A stretch of 64,000 nucleotides of DNA from Sphingobium sp. AS12 (lineage in GTDB: Bacteria > Pseudomonadota > Alphaproteobacteria > Sphingomonadales > Sphingomonadaceae), in the NCBI RefSeq assembly GCF_019097845.1, contig NZ_JAHRGM010000046.1, positions 124,001 to 188,000 on the forward strand, read 5' to 3'. Position numbers and translations under genes: made by a program. Of this stretch, positions 17,647 through 25,928 are shown piece by piece. Within the stretch, counting starts at the first letter, position 1. Every line of letters starts with the position of its first letter. The notes beneath the pieces were generated by a model. It saw nothing but the letters and a program-made list of their open reading frames with translations, was not told the DNA's origin and did no database searches.

Positions 17647-20600
17647 TCAGAAGGTCGCGCGTAGACCGACGGTGCCGTTGACGCCCGCATGGTTGTAGTT
17701 GGCGACATGACCGGGAGCCGAGCCGAAGGCATTCTCCACTCCCGGCGCCATACGATACATGGGCTTGTTGAGCAGGTTACGCACCGCGAAATAGGCTTGG
17801 AAGCCGGGCTTGATCTGGTAGCTGCCGGACAGATTGACATCCCAGCGCGCCCGGTCGTAGGTGCCGCTCGAGAGCGTTCCAGGCCGGTCATCGGTCCAGA
17901 CCGTGTTGAGATAGAGCCGAACGGGACCTGTCCGGTAGGCGAGCGCAAGCGTCACCATGTTTTCGGGCGTGAGCGAGATCGGCTCATCGGGGTGGGTATA
18001 GGTGTAAGAGCCGCGAAGCGTCAGGCCGTTGAAGGGCGAGGGGAGGAGGCGCTCCAGCGAATAGTTGAATTCGAGCTCGACGCCCTGGATGTCGATCGTG
18101 CCATCGCCGACCGTGGTCGTAGTGCGGAACAAATAATCGGCATATTCAGTGCCGGTGTAGCCAAATTCCTGCGCGGTCATTTCCTGGACCTGGAAGGCGC
18201 CCTTGAGCTTGTTGCGGAAATAGTTGACCGCGATGAGGCCCACAGGCTCGAAATACTGCGCCAGCCTCACCGAGAAATTGTCCGAAAGCTCGGGCGTCAG
18301 GCCCGGGTTGGGCGCGGTGACGGTTTGCGTCGTTTCATTGACCGACCACACGCCGGCAAGCACATTGACCTCGGGCCTGCGAATGGTGCGGCTATAGCCA
18401 AGCTGGAGATCGGTATTGCGGAAAATGGAGATTTTCGTCGAGGCGCTGGGGAAGAAATAGTCGTAGCTGCCCTTGCGCGCGACCCGCGGGCGCGATTCAT
18501 ATTGATGTTGGATGCCCTCGACCGTCGTCGCCTGTCCGGTCGTGGGAGAGACCGTATAGCCGGCTGCCTCCATCTCAGCGGCCGACAGCGGATCGGGCTC
18601 AAGCGATCGCGTCCTCGTCTGCTCCCAGCGCAGGCCGGCGCGCACGGTGAGCCAGCCGGCGAGCGGCGCGGTCGCCATGGCGTAGGCCGCGTTCGTGTCC
18701 TCTTCGAAATGCCGGCTATTGGCGATGAAGGCGTTGTAGTAGTTCGCAGCCGTCATAGTGTGTGTGAACTGCTCAGGATTCTCGCGGAAGAGTTGGCCGA
18801 GCAGGTAATTGCTGGGCATGTACAGGTTGGGCGAGCCCGAGAGCGAGTAGTAGCTGAAACCCGAATTGTTGAAGGAGAGCGGCGTGCCGCTTTGTATCCG
18901 GGACAGGAACTCGGCGGTGCCGAGCGGCCCCACATATTGGTAGCGATGGGCTTCTCGCTGGTTCTCATATTCATAGGTGCTACGTTGCAGCTTGATCCCT
19001 GTCTTGAAGGTCACGGGCGCAAAGGCGAACGGTGCCTCGAATGCCAGGTTCAGCGCGCCACCCAGACGTTCGACGTCCGCCGATCGTCCGTCCTGAGTAT
19101 TGAGGACAAGCGACGACACATTGAAGCTCGCCGGATCGCTCCAGTCCCGGCCGCTTATCTGGTTGATTGCCCAATCCGCGGCCTGATAGCTCTCGCTGCG
19201 TTGCGCCGAGAAATTGCCCCGCGAGGTCGGCGCGTTCGCGAGATTGAAGACCGCGCCTTCCTCGCCGAGGGGATCGTAGCTACTGCGCGAGTTGGAATAG
19301 GCGAAATTGCCGTCCAGCGTGACCCGGTTCTGCCGGAACTCGAAGCTCGGCACCAAGGTCAGGCCGCTGCCCTTTTTCGCGATGGTGTTCGAGCCGGCCG
19401 TCAAGGTGTTTGCCGTGTCGAGTTGCTGTGTCGTGAAGTCGAAGGAGGGGTTGCCGGCAAGGCCGCGCGCCCGGGCGCCGCTCGTGAAAGTGAAGGTGCG
19501 CTGGTCCGACAGATTGTAGGAGCGGTTGTAGATCGACATGAGCGACAGCGTGAGGGCATCGCTCGCCTTGAAATCGACCGTGACGTTGGTCGAGAACCTC
19601 GATACCTCCTGAGCGGTCACACGCCCCAGGAGCGACGCTGAGGCGAGGGGATCGGGACTCGCGGCGGTGGGGACATAGTTCCATCCGTTCTGGACCGTCT
19701 CCAGTTCCGTATGAGTGCGTGACAGGCTGGCGCTGGCCAGCACGCCCAGGCGGCCATCGAGGAAGACATCGGAGTATTCGATCGAGCCGCCGGGACGGAA
19801 ACGCCCCTTGCCGCCCGTTTCTGTCGGTCCCGCGCGGCGGCTGTCCCACAGGTCCGATTGGGTGGTGGCGTTGAGCGACATGGTGATCCGCCGGCCCCTG
19901 CGGTCGAAGGCGCGCTTGGTCCGCAGGTCGATTGTGCCGGCCGGCGCATTGGCATCGACATCGGCGCTGATCGTCTTGGAAATCTCGATGGAATCGATAC
20001 TGCTGAGCGATGCCTGCTCGAAGCTGAAGGCGCGCGAGCTTGCCGCCCCTTCATTGGCATCGGCGCCGGCTACGCTGATGCCGTTGATAGTGACGGACGT
20101 ATATTCCGGGGGCAAGCCTCTCAGGCTCACATAGCGCACCGTGTCGTCGGCCCCGCCCTGATTCTGCGTGGCTACCCCCGGCATGAACTTCAGGAATTCG
20201 CCGATATTGCCTTCCGACACTTCCCCGAAGGATTCCGACGACAGATTGTTGGTAATGTTCATCGACCGGCGCTGAGCCATGATCGCCCGGGCATCGCCTT
20301 CCCGCACGCCCGTCACGACGATTTCGACTCCTGCCTGCCCGTCTCCCGGCGCTGACAGCGCAAAATCGCGCCTTGCCGTCTCGCCAGCCGCCACGTCCAC
20401 GGTCGCGCTCTGTTCGGCATAGCCGGTGAAGCTGACCGTGAGGGTAGCGACGCCGGCCGGCACATCGACGATCCGATACTCACCGCCTTCTTCCGAAGTA
20501 ACCGTCCGCCGCTCGCCGCTGGCCGTGACGATACGGATGATAGCGTCGCGCTTATAGTCTCCAGTCGCAGGATCAATCACCTGACCGCCGATGCTCCCGG

Positions 20601-20943
20601 TGCCGACCTGTTTGCTCGGCCTCGTATCCTGGACGATGGTGTAGGCGCCATTTGAGCTGGCTTGAAAACGCAAGCCTGAGCCAGCCAGCAGCGTCTGCAG
20701 CACCTCCCGCGGCGTATAGGTCCCCCGGATAGCCCGCGACGTTCGGCCGCGCGTGAGGCGCGCCTGGGCCGTCACCACAACATCGCCCTGACGTGAGAAC
20801 TCGACGAGCGCCGAGGCGAGCGGCTGCGACGGAATGTCGAAGTCGCGCCGGGCCGCCGCCTCCTGCGCGAATGCGGGGCTTCCCGCCACCAGCGCCGGCA
20901 ACGACACCATACCCATCAACGCAAATCCGACGATCTTCTTCAC
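17647..20943 (-). CDS. TonB-dependent receptor with STN signalling domain
   Basis: 1098 residues. A signal peptide (1-27, ending AFAQ) is followed by an STN domain (about 30-105; DFDIPSQPLASALVEFSRQG), the domain that contacts a FecR-type anti-sigma factor. A carboxypeptidase-regulatory-like beta domain follows (about 118-200), then a plug (about 230-340) and a large barrel ending in the outer-membrane signature GLRATF with terminal Phe. With fecR and a FecI-type sigma factor upstream it forms a cell-surface signalling system. The ligand is not identifiable; the adjacent phoD argues for a phosphorylated compound, while such receptors also import iron chelates. Confidence 0.93.
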   Translation of the reverse strand: MKKIVGFALMGMVSLPALVAGSPAFAQEAAARRDFDIPSQPLASALVEFSRQGDVVVTAQARLTRGRTSRAIRGTYTPREVLQTLLAGSGLRFQASSNGAYTIVQDTRPSKQVGTGSIGGQVIDPATGDYKRDAIIRIVTASGERRTVTSEEGGEYRIVDVPAGVATLTVSFTGYAEQSATVDVAAGETARRDFALSAPGDGQAGVEIVVTGVREGDARAIMAQRRSMNITNNLSSESFGEVSEGNIGEFLKFMPGVATQNQGGADDTVRYVSLRGLPPEYTSVTINGISVAGADANEGAASSRAFSFEQASLSSIDSIEISKTISADVDANAPAGTIDLRTKRAFDRRGRRITMSLNATTQSDLWDSRRAGPTETGGKGRFRPGGSIEYSDVFLDGRLGVLASASLSRTHTELETVQNGWNYVPTAASPDPLASASLLGRVTAQEVSRFSTNVTVDFKASDALTLSLMSIYNRSYNLSDQRTFTFTSGARARGLAGNPSFDFTTQQLDTANTLTAGSNTIAKKGSGLTLVPSFEFRQNRVTLDGNFAYSNSRSSYDPLGEEGAVFNLANAPTSRGNFSAQRSESYQAADWAINQISGRDWSDPASFNVSSLVLNTQDGRSADVERLGGALNLAFEAPFAFAPVTFKTGIKLQRSTYEYENQREAHRYQYVGPLGTAEFLSRIQSGTPLSFNNSGFSYYSLSGSPNLYMPSNYLLGQLFRENPEQFTHTMTAANYYNAFIANSRHFEEDTNAAYAMATAPLAGWLTVRAGLRWEQTRTRSLEPDPLSAAEMEAAGYTVSPTTGQATTVEGIQHQYESRPRVARKGSYDYFFPSASTKISIFRNTDLQLGYSRTIRRPEVNVLAGVWSVNETTQTVTAPNPGLTPELSDNFSVRLAQYFEPVGLIAVNYFRNKLKGAFQVQEMTAQEFGYTGTEYADYLFRTTTTVGDGTIDIQGVELEFNYSLERLLPSPFNGLTLRGSYTYTHPDEPISLTPENMVTLALAYRTGPVRLYLNTVWTDDRPGTLSSGTYDRARWDVNLSGSYQIKPGFQAYFAVRNLLNKPMYRMAPGVENAFGSAPGHVANYNHAGVNGTVGLRATF

Positions 20944-21103
20944 GGAACCAGTCCCCCTTGCTCATTGCACATCAGCGGGGTGCATCCATCGACCGTCCGC
21001 GATGATGACTCTCTGGATGCACACCCGGGCGACCGGACGAATGAGGTTGGGGATCTGGACAGAGAAAATTTCGCAGCCGCAAAAAAATGCGATCGCGCGA
21101 CGA

Positions 21104-22162
21104 CTATTCGCCGGCTCTGAAACTACGCTCCAATCTGATCGTGCCATCCGCGTCCCGTCGAACAAGGATCGGCAAAGTGTTCGGCAGCGTCTCCAGCATC
21201 TGGTCGATCTGCGTGGTCCGGAAGGACGTCGTGAGGCGCTCGTCGCCGAGCGAAGGCGACATGATCTTGATCGGGTGCGGAGAATAGCGGGTCGCATCCG
21301 AGATGATCTCGGCGAGTGGGGCGTCCTGATAGTCGAGGCGGCCATTGCGCCACGCGCCTGGCTCCGTGCCGTGCAAGGACTCCGGAAGGCCAAGTGGACC
21401 CATTTCGGTCGCCACAAGCTGCTGCCCCCTGACGAGCCTCACTATCTGCGTCGCAGCGTTTCGGTCTGGGCCAGGCGACTGGTTGGAGGCGACTGATCCG
21501 GGCAAGACGTCGACGATCCCTTGCAGGACGGAAACGCGGACGCGGCTGCCATCATAATTGACGTTGAATTTCGTGCCCACGACCCGGATGCGCTTGTCGC
21601 CGACAAGCACGATGAATGGACGTGACGGGTCGTGAAAGACCGAGAAGAAGGCTTCGCCTTTTGTCAGGCGGACCCGCCGCTCGCTGTTCGTGAACACCAC
21701 ATCGAGCGCCGAGCGTGCGCCGAGCGTGACGATACTCCCGTCGGCCAAGGGAACGTTCCGCACCTCGGCGATCTGGGTGGCATAGTCGGGACTATGCGGC
21801 CGCAAGATCCAGGCGCCGGAGAAGATGAGCACCGCTACCACACAAGCCAATGCCAGGCGGGGCGCCGTGACGGCAGGCAGCCGCGAATTGCTCAGCCCAT
21901 GCCGGAGTGCCACAAGGCGTTCGCGAAATGTCGGCGTGCCCAGCAGGTCGGAATAGGCCGGGTGTTCCGTGAGATGGGCCGCTTCCCGCCACGCGAAATG
22001 CATATGCCGACGCGGGGCCTGACTTTCGTTAAGCCAGGATTCCGGCGGACCGTCCTTCTCACCTTCCATCTCCGCATGATGGACATGGTTCGGGCGCGCG
22101 GCAATAGTTGCGCGCTCGGCATCGGCATGAAGCCTTTCTTGCTTCCGATCTTCGCCGCTCAC
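21104..22162 (-). CDS. fecR: FecR-type anti-sigma factor/sigma regulator
   Basis: 352 residues from a GTG at 22162 that overlaps the sigma factor stop by 4 bases (GTGA). A cytoplasmic N-terminal part holds a FecR_N-like helix (ESWLNESQAP); one membrane segment (LALACVVAVLIFSGAWIL) follows at about residue 108; then comes the periplasmic FecR domain with VRNVPLADGSIVTLGARSAL and VVGTKFNVNYDG. It relays the state of the TonB receptor STN domain to the sigma factor. A longer ATG start at 22198 is possible but less economical. Confidence 0.9.
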   Translation of the reverse strand: MSGEDRKQERLHADAERATIAARPNHVHHAEMEGEKDGPPESWLNESQAPRRHMHFAWREAAHLTEHPAYSDLLGTPTFRERLVALRHGLSNSRLPAVTAPRLALACVVAVLIFSGAWILRPHSPDYATQIAEVRNVPLADGSIVTLGARSALDVVFTNSERRVRLTKGEAFFSVFHDPSRPFIVLVGDKRIRVVGTKFNVNYDGSRVRVSVLQGIVDVLPGSVASNQSPGPDRNAATQIVRLVRGQQLVATEMGPLGLPESLHGTEPGAWRNGRLDYQDAPLAEIISDATRYSPHPIKIMSPSLGDERLTTSFRTTQIDQMLETLPNTLPILVRRDADGTIRLERSFRAGE

Positions 22163-22746
22163 CCTCGCCGTTCCGCCTTTTCGAACGCATACGCGCAATC
22201 TTCGAGGGCGCGCTGCACATGTTTGTAGATCGCATCCTCCGACATGCCGAACTGGCGAGCGACCTCTCGCGGCGCGTGGCCCTCCGCACGCACGAGAAGG
22301 AACATACGCCGCCTCATCTTCGGCATGGCCCGGAGCGCCTCCTCGAAAATCGCAAATCGCTCTTTGGCAAGGAGGACGCGTTCAGGCGAGGGTTCTGACA
22401 GAAGATATGCATCGAGATAGGATAAATCGCGATGCATCGCGTTGCGATGACCCTGCCGGCGCTGATGGTCGATCACAAGATTGCACGCGATCGTATAGAG
22501 ATAGCCGCGTGGATCATCGAGGCTGGCGAAATTGTCGGCGGCAGCCAGTCTGGCAAATGCCGCCTGGGCGACTTCCTCCGGCTCGGGTGGCCCGGAGCCG
22601 AAGCGCCTGGCAAGGTAGCGTGCCAGGTCGCGAAAATGAGCCCGATAAAGCATCTCGAGGGAGAACTGCTTGGGAGAGCCGGAGGCGACCACGCTATCGG
22701 CATGAGGAGCCGCAAGCGTGCCATCGCCTTGATGTGCTCCATCCAT
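22159..22746 (-). CDS. FecI-type ECF RNA polymerase sigma factor
   Basis: 195 residues. Region 2 reads YRAHFRDLARYLARRF through DDPRGYLYTIACNLVIDHQRR, and region 4 ends with GHAPREVARQFGMSEDAIYKHVQRAL, a helix-turn-helix for the -35 element. The first about 25 residues look dispensable, so a later start (MLYRAHF) is possible. It overlaps fecR by 4 bases and probably drives the downstream TonB receptor and phoD when the receptor is loaded with ligand. Confidence 0.92.
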   Translation of the reverse strand: MDGAHQGDGTLAAPHADSVVASGSPKQFSLEMLYRAHFRDLARYLARRFGSGPPEPEEVAQAAFARLAAADNFASLDDPRGYLYTIACNLVIDHQRRQGHRNAMHRDLSYLDAYLLSEPSPERVLLAKERFAIFEEALRAMPKMRRRMFLLVRAEGHAPREVARQFGMSEDAIYKHVQRALEDCAYAFEKAERRG

Positions 22747-22948
22747 TCTCGATCGCGCTTCGCCATGGCGGGATTGCCCGTCTTGCGAAGGTCGCGCGTC
22801 CGAGCCTGACCCTGTGAGTGCAGGCCTCGCTCCCTAGGAGTGATATGATACCATATTGTGACAGCGACCCCGGTGAGCCATAAGTCAATCGCGCAACCGG
22901 CGTCGGTGGCGGGTCCGCTGGTCCATGGTTCAGTGGCGACCAATCAGC

Positions 22949-23332
22949 CTAAAGAAGCATACTGCCCAGTGCTGCGACCAGTTCGTCGGGATGATAGGGC
23001 TTGGCGAGATAGTCGGCTCCAGTCGGCATCTCGCCAGCGCCTGGCCGCAGCCGGCCCGAGGTTATGAGGAGAGCGACGCAGGGCCAGCGATCGCGTATCG
23101 TCGCGGCCAGGGCGAGGCCGGTCATTCCCGGCATCTCAATATCGGTGAACACCGCTCCGATATCGTCCCGTTCCTCCAGGATGGCCAGCGCGTCTGGTGC
23201 ATCGCCCGCCTGGAAGATGCGATAGCCCGCGTCCAAAAGAATGTCGGCCGCCATGGCACGCACGAGCGCCTCGTCCTCGACGACAAGAATCGCAGCGCCG
23301 TCATCGGCCATCCCTTCCGATTGTGTCCTCAT
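22949..23332 (-). CDS. single-domain response regulator
   Basis: A 127-residue CheY-like receiver. The acidic pair is in ILVVEDEALV, the phospho-acceptor Asp in VFTDIEMPGMTG and the conserved Lys in YLAKPYHPDEL. There is no output domain, so it acts through protein contact or as a phosphate sink. The start at 23332 has GGGAG about 10 bases upstream and is preferred over one seven codons later. No partner kinase lies nearby. A gap of about 200 bases separates it from the sigma factor. Confidence 0.9.
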   Translation of the reverse strand: MRTQSEGMADDGAAILVVEDEALVRAMAADILLDAGYRIFQAGDAPDALAILEERDDIGAVFTDIEMPGMTGLALAATIRDRWPCVALLITSGRLRPGAGEMPTGADYLAKPYHPDELVAALGSMLL

Positions 23333-23383
23333 GCACCGTTTACTCCCATTTATGCGCCAATCCCTTTGGCGTTGAAACGATGA

Positions 23384-23439
23384 GGGCGGGGCCTTGGACC
23401 CCGCCCTCCCCGCCAGCGGATTTTGTTATAGCTGGCGGG
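23384..23439. repeat. two adjacent GC-rich hairpins
   Basis: GGGCGGGG (23384-23391) pairs with CCCCGCCC (23399-23406) across a 7-base loop, and CCCGCCAGC (23409-23417) pairs exactly with GCTGGCGGG (23431-23439) across 13 bases. They lie upstream of the response regulator start in a 386-base gene-free stretch (23333-23718). Neither is followed by a T run, so rho-independent termination is not obvious. On the minus strand the flank resembles a tRNA/tmRNA T-arm. Nothing else was seen in the gap. Confidence 0.45.
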
Positions 23440-23718
23440 CTCGAACCGCCGGGAGCTTTCCGCAGGAGAGAAGAAAGCGCCGCAGGGCAGTCCAGAAAAG
23501 GTCCAAGGACGACTTGCGCGTGGGCAGACGGCATCATCGTGTAAGCCGCGAGATCTAAACAGGAATCCAGGACGATCGAGCGATCGGTCGACAGGTAGAC
23601 GACTATTCATGCGCGCACATATCGCTATCTCCGGCCGACACCCGATTCTCATCGTAACGGAAAAAATGATACTTAAAACCCGTCGCCTTATAACCATCTT
23701 GCGGGCGAATTATGAAGG

Positions 23719-23985
23719 GTGAAACGCACTTGCCCTGGACTTTTACGTGGCATCGTGGCGGCAAATGTCCGTCGCTATCGGAAGGCGCTCGGCGTCAGTC
23801 AGCAGGACTTTGCCTACGATATCGAGATGGACCGGACATATTTCGGTGGCGTTGAGCGGGGTGAGCGCAACGTGTCCATCGACAATATCGAGCGAATAGC
23901 GCGCGGGCTGAAGGTCAGCGCGCATCTCCTGTTGATGCAGCCTGACAGATTGGCCGAGGACGGCGCAGCTTCGCCGGACGCATAA
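23719..23985 (+). CDS. XRE-family HTH transcriptional regulator
   Basis: 88 residues from a GTG at 23719. A Cro/C1-type helix-turn-helix spans about residues 12-70: IVAANVRRYRKALGVSQQDF, then MDRTYFGGVERGERNVSIDNIERIARGLKV, with the usual recognition helix. Proteins like this act as small dimeric repressors in mobile elements or near transporters. A start further in is possible. It points toward the end of the MFS gene, leaving an 85-base convergent gap, so its target is not clear. Confidence 0.8.
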   Translation: MKRTCPGLLRGIVAANVRRYRKALGVSQQDFAYDIEMDRTYFGGVERGERNVSIDNIERIARGLKVSAHLLLMQPDRLAEDGAASPDA

Positions 23986-24070
23986 GTGCAGGCACGGAAT
24001 TGACATCAGTGGCGGAGCTGCCGATCTTGGACGGAGTATAATGCCGTCGGTGTCGGTAGCGGCCGGGCGT

Positions 24071-25282
24071 CTATTCGCCGGCTTGGTTCGTGCTCTTTGT
24101 TCTGAGCAGCATGGCAAGGCCCAGCGCGCAGGGCGCCGCCATTCCGGCAAACACCGTCCATGGAAGCGCCGGCACGCCCAAGGTGGTGGCCTGGTCGAAC
24201 ATCCAACCCCCGGCCACGTTCCCGATACCGCCGCCAAATGCGAGCGCCAGCGAACTGAAGCCGAGGAACGTCCCCATCGCGGCGGGATTGGCCATGCTCG
24301 CGATGATACTCTGCTGTGTCGGTCGGGTCAGGATCGCGCCCAGGGAGAAAATGGCGACACAGGCCAGGAAGGGTGCGAAGCTGGAGACGAGGGCCATTGC
24401 CGCGACGCCCGCCGCCATGATGACGACGCCGGCAATGAGAATCTGCGCGGTCGAAAGGTGCTTTTCGAGCCATCGGACCAAGGGATATTGGAGCACGATC
24501 GACATGCCTGCGCTCAGGGCGAACATGATACCGATCCCTGTTTCGGAGCCGGTAAGGCGCATCACCAAGAGGGGAAAGGTAATGTTCATTTGGACCGAGA
24601 CGAACCAATATGCCATCATCAAGAGCGTCATCAGCACAAACGGCCTGTCGTGCAGCACCAGGCTGAAACTGGCTTTGAAGCCGCTGTCGGGGCCTCCCGC
24701 TTCGATATGGGGCAGCTTCATGGCGATGAGCGCATTGAAGGCGAAGCAGGCACCGGCGGCGAGTGATACGGCCTGAAAATCGAAGCGGAGCAAGGCGACA
24801 CCGATCAGAGGTCCGAGCGTCGTGGCGATCCCGCTCACCGTGTTGCTCAGCGAATAATATCGGGCGCGGTTCTGCTCGGCCGTCAGCGCCGCGATCGCAG
24901 CTTGGTAAGGCGCTTCAAACAAGGCACCGCCCAGCGCCGAGACGACCATCGCCAGCAGAAGGCTGGGCAGGTCGTGCGCAAAGGCGAGCGCGCCAAACCC
25001 CACGGCGCGGAGCAGAACCCCAAGCACGATCATCCGGCGCGGGCCGGCCCGGTAGGACCATAGCCCGCCGAAGATCGCAAGGCCCTGCTGCGCGAGCTGC
25101 CGCACCGCCAAGGCAAGCCCGACGGTGGCAGCCGCCATGCCGATGCGGTCGACGAAGTGAACGGCGACCAACGGCATGACCATGGTGAACCCGATCACCA
25201 TGAAAAATGTATAGATCAGCAGCGAGCGCAAACCTCTCCGGCGCGTTTCGTCGGAATAGGCGGCGGAGGCCGCATCACTCAT
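24071..25282 (-). CDS. MFS exporter (MdtH-like)
   Basis: About 403 residues with twelve predicted membrane segments. Segment 1 (SLLIYTFFMVIGFTMVMPLV) carries an MdtH-like start, and the loop after segment 2 (GGLWSYRAGPRRMIVLG) resembles the MFS motif A. The ATG at 25282 is chosen because the longer frame upstream overlaps the preceding gene in another frame. It overlaps the stop of the DUF364-like frame by 8 bases, suggesting translation coupling. Substrate unknown; the neighbour suggests export of a metal chelator, which is inference. Confidence 0.85.
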   Translation of the reverse strand: MSDAASAAYSDETRRRGLRSLLIYTFFMVIGFTMVMPLVAVHFVDRIGMAAATVGLALAVRQLAQQGLAIFGGLWSYRAGPRRMIVLGVLLRAVGFGALAFAHDLPSLLLAMVVSALGGALFEAPYQAAIAALTAEQNRARYYSLSNTVSGIATTLGPLIGVALLRFDFQAVSLAAGACFAFNALIAMKLPHIEAGGPDSGFKASFSLVLHDRPFVLMTLLMMAYWFVSVQMNITFPLLVMRLTGSETGIGIMFALSAGMSIVLQYPLVRWLEKHLSTAQILIAGVVIMAAGVAAMALVSSFAPFLACVAIFSLGAILTRPTQQSIIASMANPAAMGTFLGFSSLALAFGGGIGNVAGGWMFDQATTLGVPALPWTVFAGMAAPCALGLAMLLRTKSTNQAGE

Positions 25283-25784
25283 CGCTACCCTCGGCCGTCG
25301 AACGATAGAGATAGACCGGGGTGGGATCGCCGCTGAATTGCGAGAAGGGGAAGGGTTCGGCGGAGATTGCCGCGATCCCGTTGCCCAGGAAGCAAGGCGC
25401 GATGGCGCTGCCCGTCTGTGCATAGATCAAAAGCGGGATGGAGCGCTCGCGCGCAACCGCGAGCGGCCGGTCGAACGAACCGTTGCTCATGGTCATGCCG
25501 GTGGCGATCACCATGTCGGCGTCGGCCAGGACCGGCTCCATATCCGACGCCACGGCATGACCGAACTGCGTGGTTTCCATGTTGAAGTCGCAGGGCAGAC
25601 AAACCCCTCCCTGCTCCTCGATCGCGGCGACCAGGGGATTAACCACGCCGATCAGTCCGACCTTCTGGCCGGGTTCAATCCTGAGCAGGCTGGCAATGGC
25701 CTTGTCGCGTGCGACGGCCCGCGTCGGCGGATCTTGATCAGCGTGTGGCTCATTGCAGCGTCGGCATGTTGGATCGGTCCAGCC
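25275..25784 (-). pseudogene. DUF364-like (heavy-metal chelation type) protein, start missing
   Basis: The frame is open from 25784 to 25275 (169 codons) but contains no ATG, GTG or TTG before the GTG at 25646, which would give only 123 residues. Upstream of that GTG the sequence is still coding-like, including a CRRC pair (DPTCRRCNEP) and the Rossmann-like GQKVGLIGVVNPLV. The body (ADADMVIATGMTMSNGSFDRPL) resembles the C-terminal domain of DUF364/DUF4213 proteins. A frameshift or truncation has probably removed the N-terminal domain. It is coupled to the MFS gene. Start at GTG 25646 as a short functional protein remains possible. Confidence 0.55.
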
Positions 25785-25858
25785 TCAGGGCCAAAATGAT
25801 TCGGGCTGAGCACACGCCAAAAATGCGACGAAGCATCCCCTCCCCACCTGATTTTCTC

Positions 25859-25887
25859 ACTTACCATAATGGGAGATTATGGTAAGT
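25859..25887. repeat. lox-like palindrome upstream of the Cre-like recombinase
   Basis: ACTTACCATAAT (25859-25870) and its exact reverse complement ATTATGGTAAGT (25876-25887) flank GGGAG. Read as a tyrosine-recombinase core it gives 11-bp arms and a 7-bp asymmetric centre (TGGGAGA), the architecture of Int and Cre core sites. It ends 41 bases before the recombinase start. An operator for the same gene is the alternative. Confidence 0.6.
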
Positions 25888-25928
25888 ATAGGGTCGCGCA
25901 AACGGTAGGGTAGGGGCAAAATACGCAC

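Noticed and set aside
15993-17681. 562-codon plus-strand frame opposite phoD
   Set aside because: PhoD motifs and a Tat signal support the minus strand; the plus frame has no recognisable domain.
17689-19641. 650-codon plus-strand frame opposite the TonB receptor
   Set aside because: Antisense frame; the receptor is continuous with signal, STN, plug and barrel on the minus strand.
23430-23470. Partial tRNA-like T-arm on the minus strand
   Set aside because: No acceptor stem, D-arm or anticodon arm and no CCA; not called as a tRNA.
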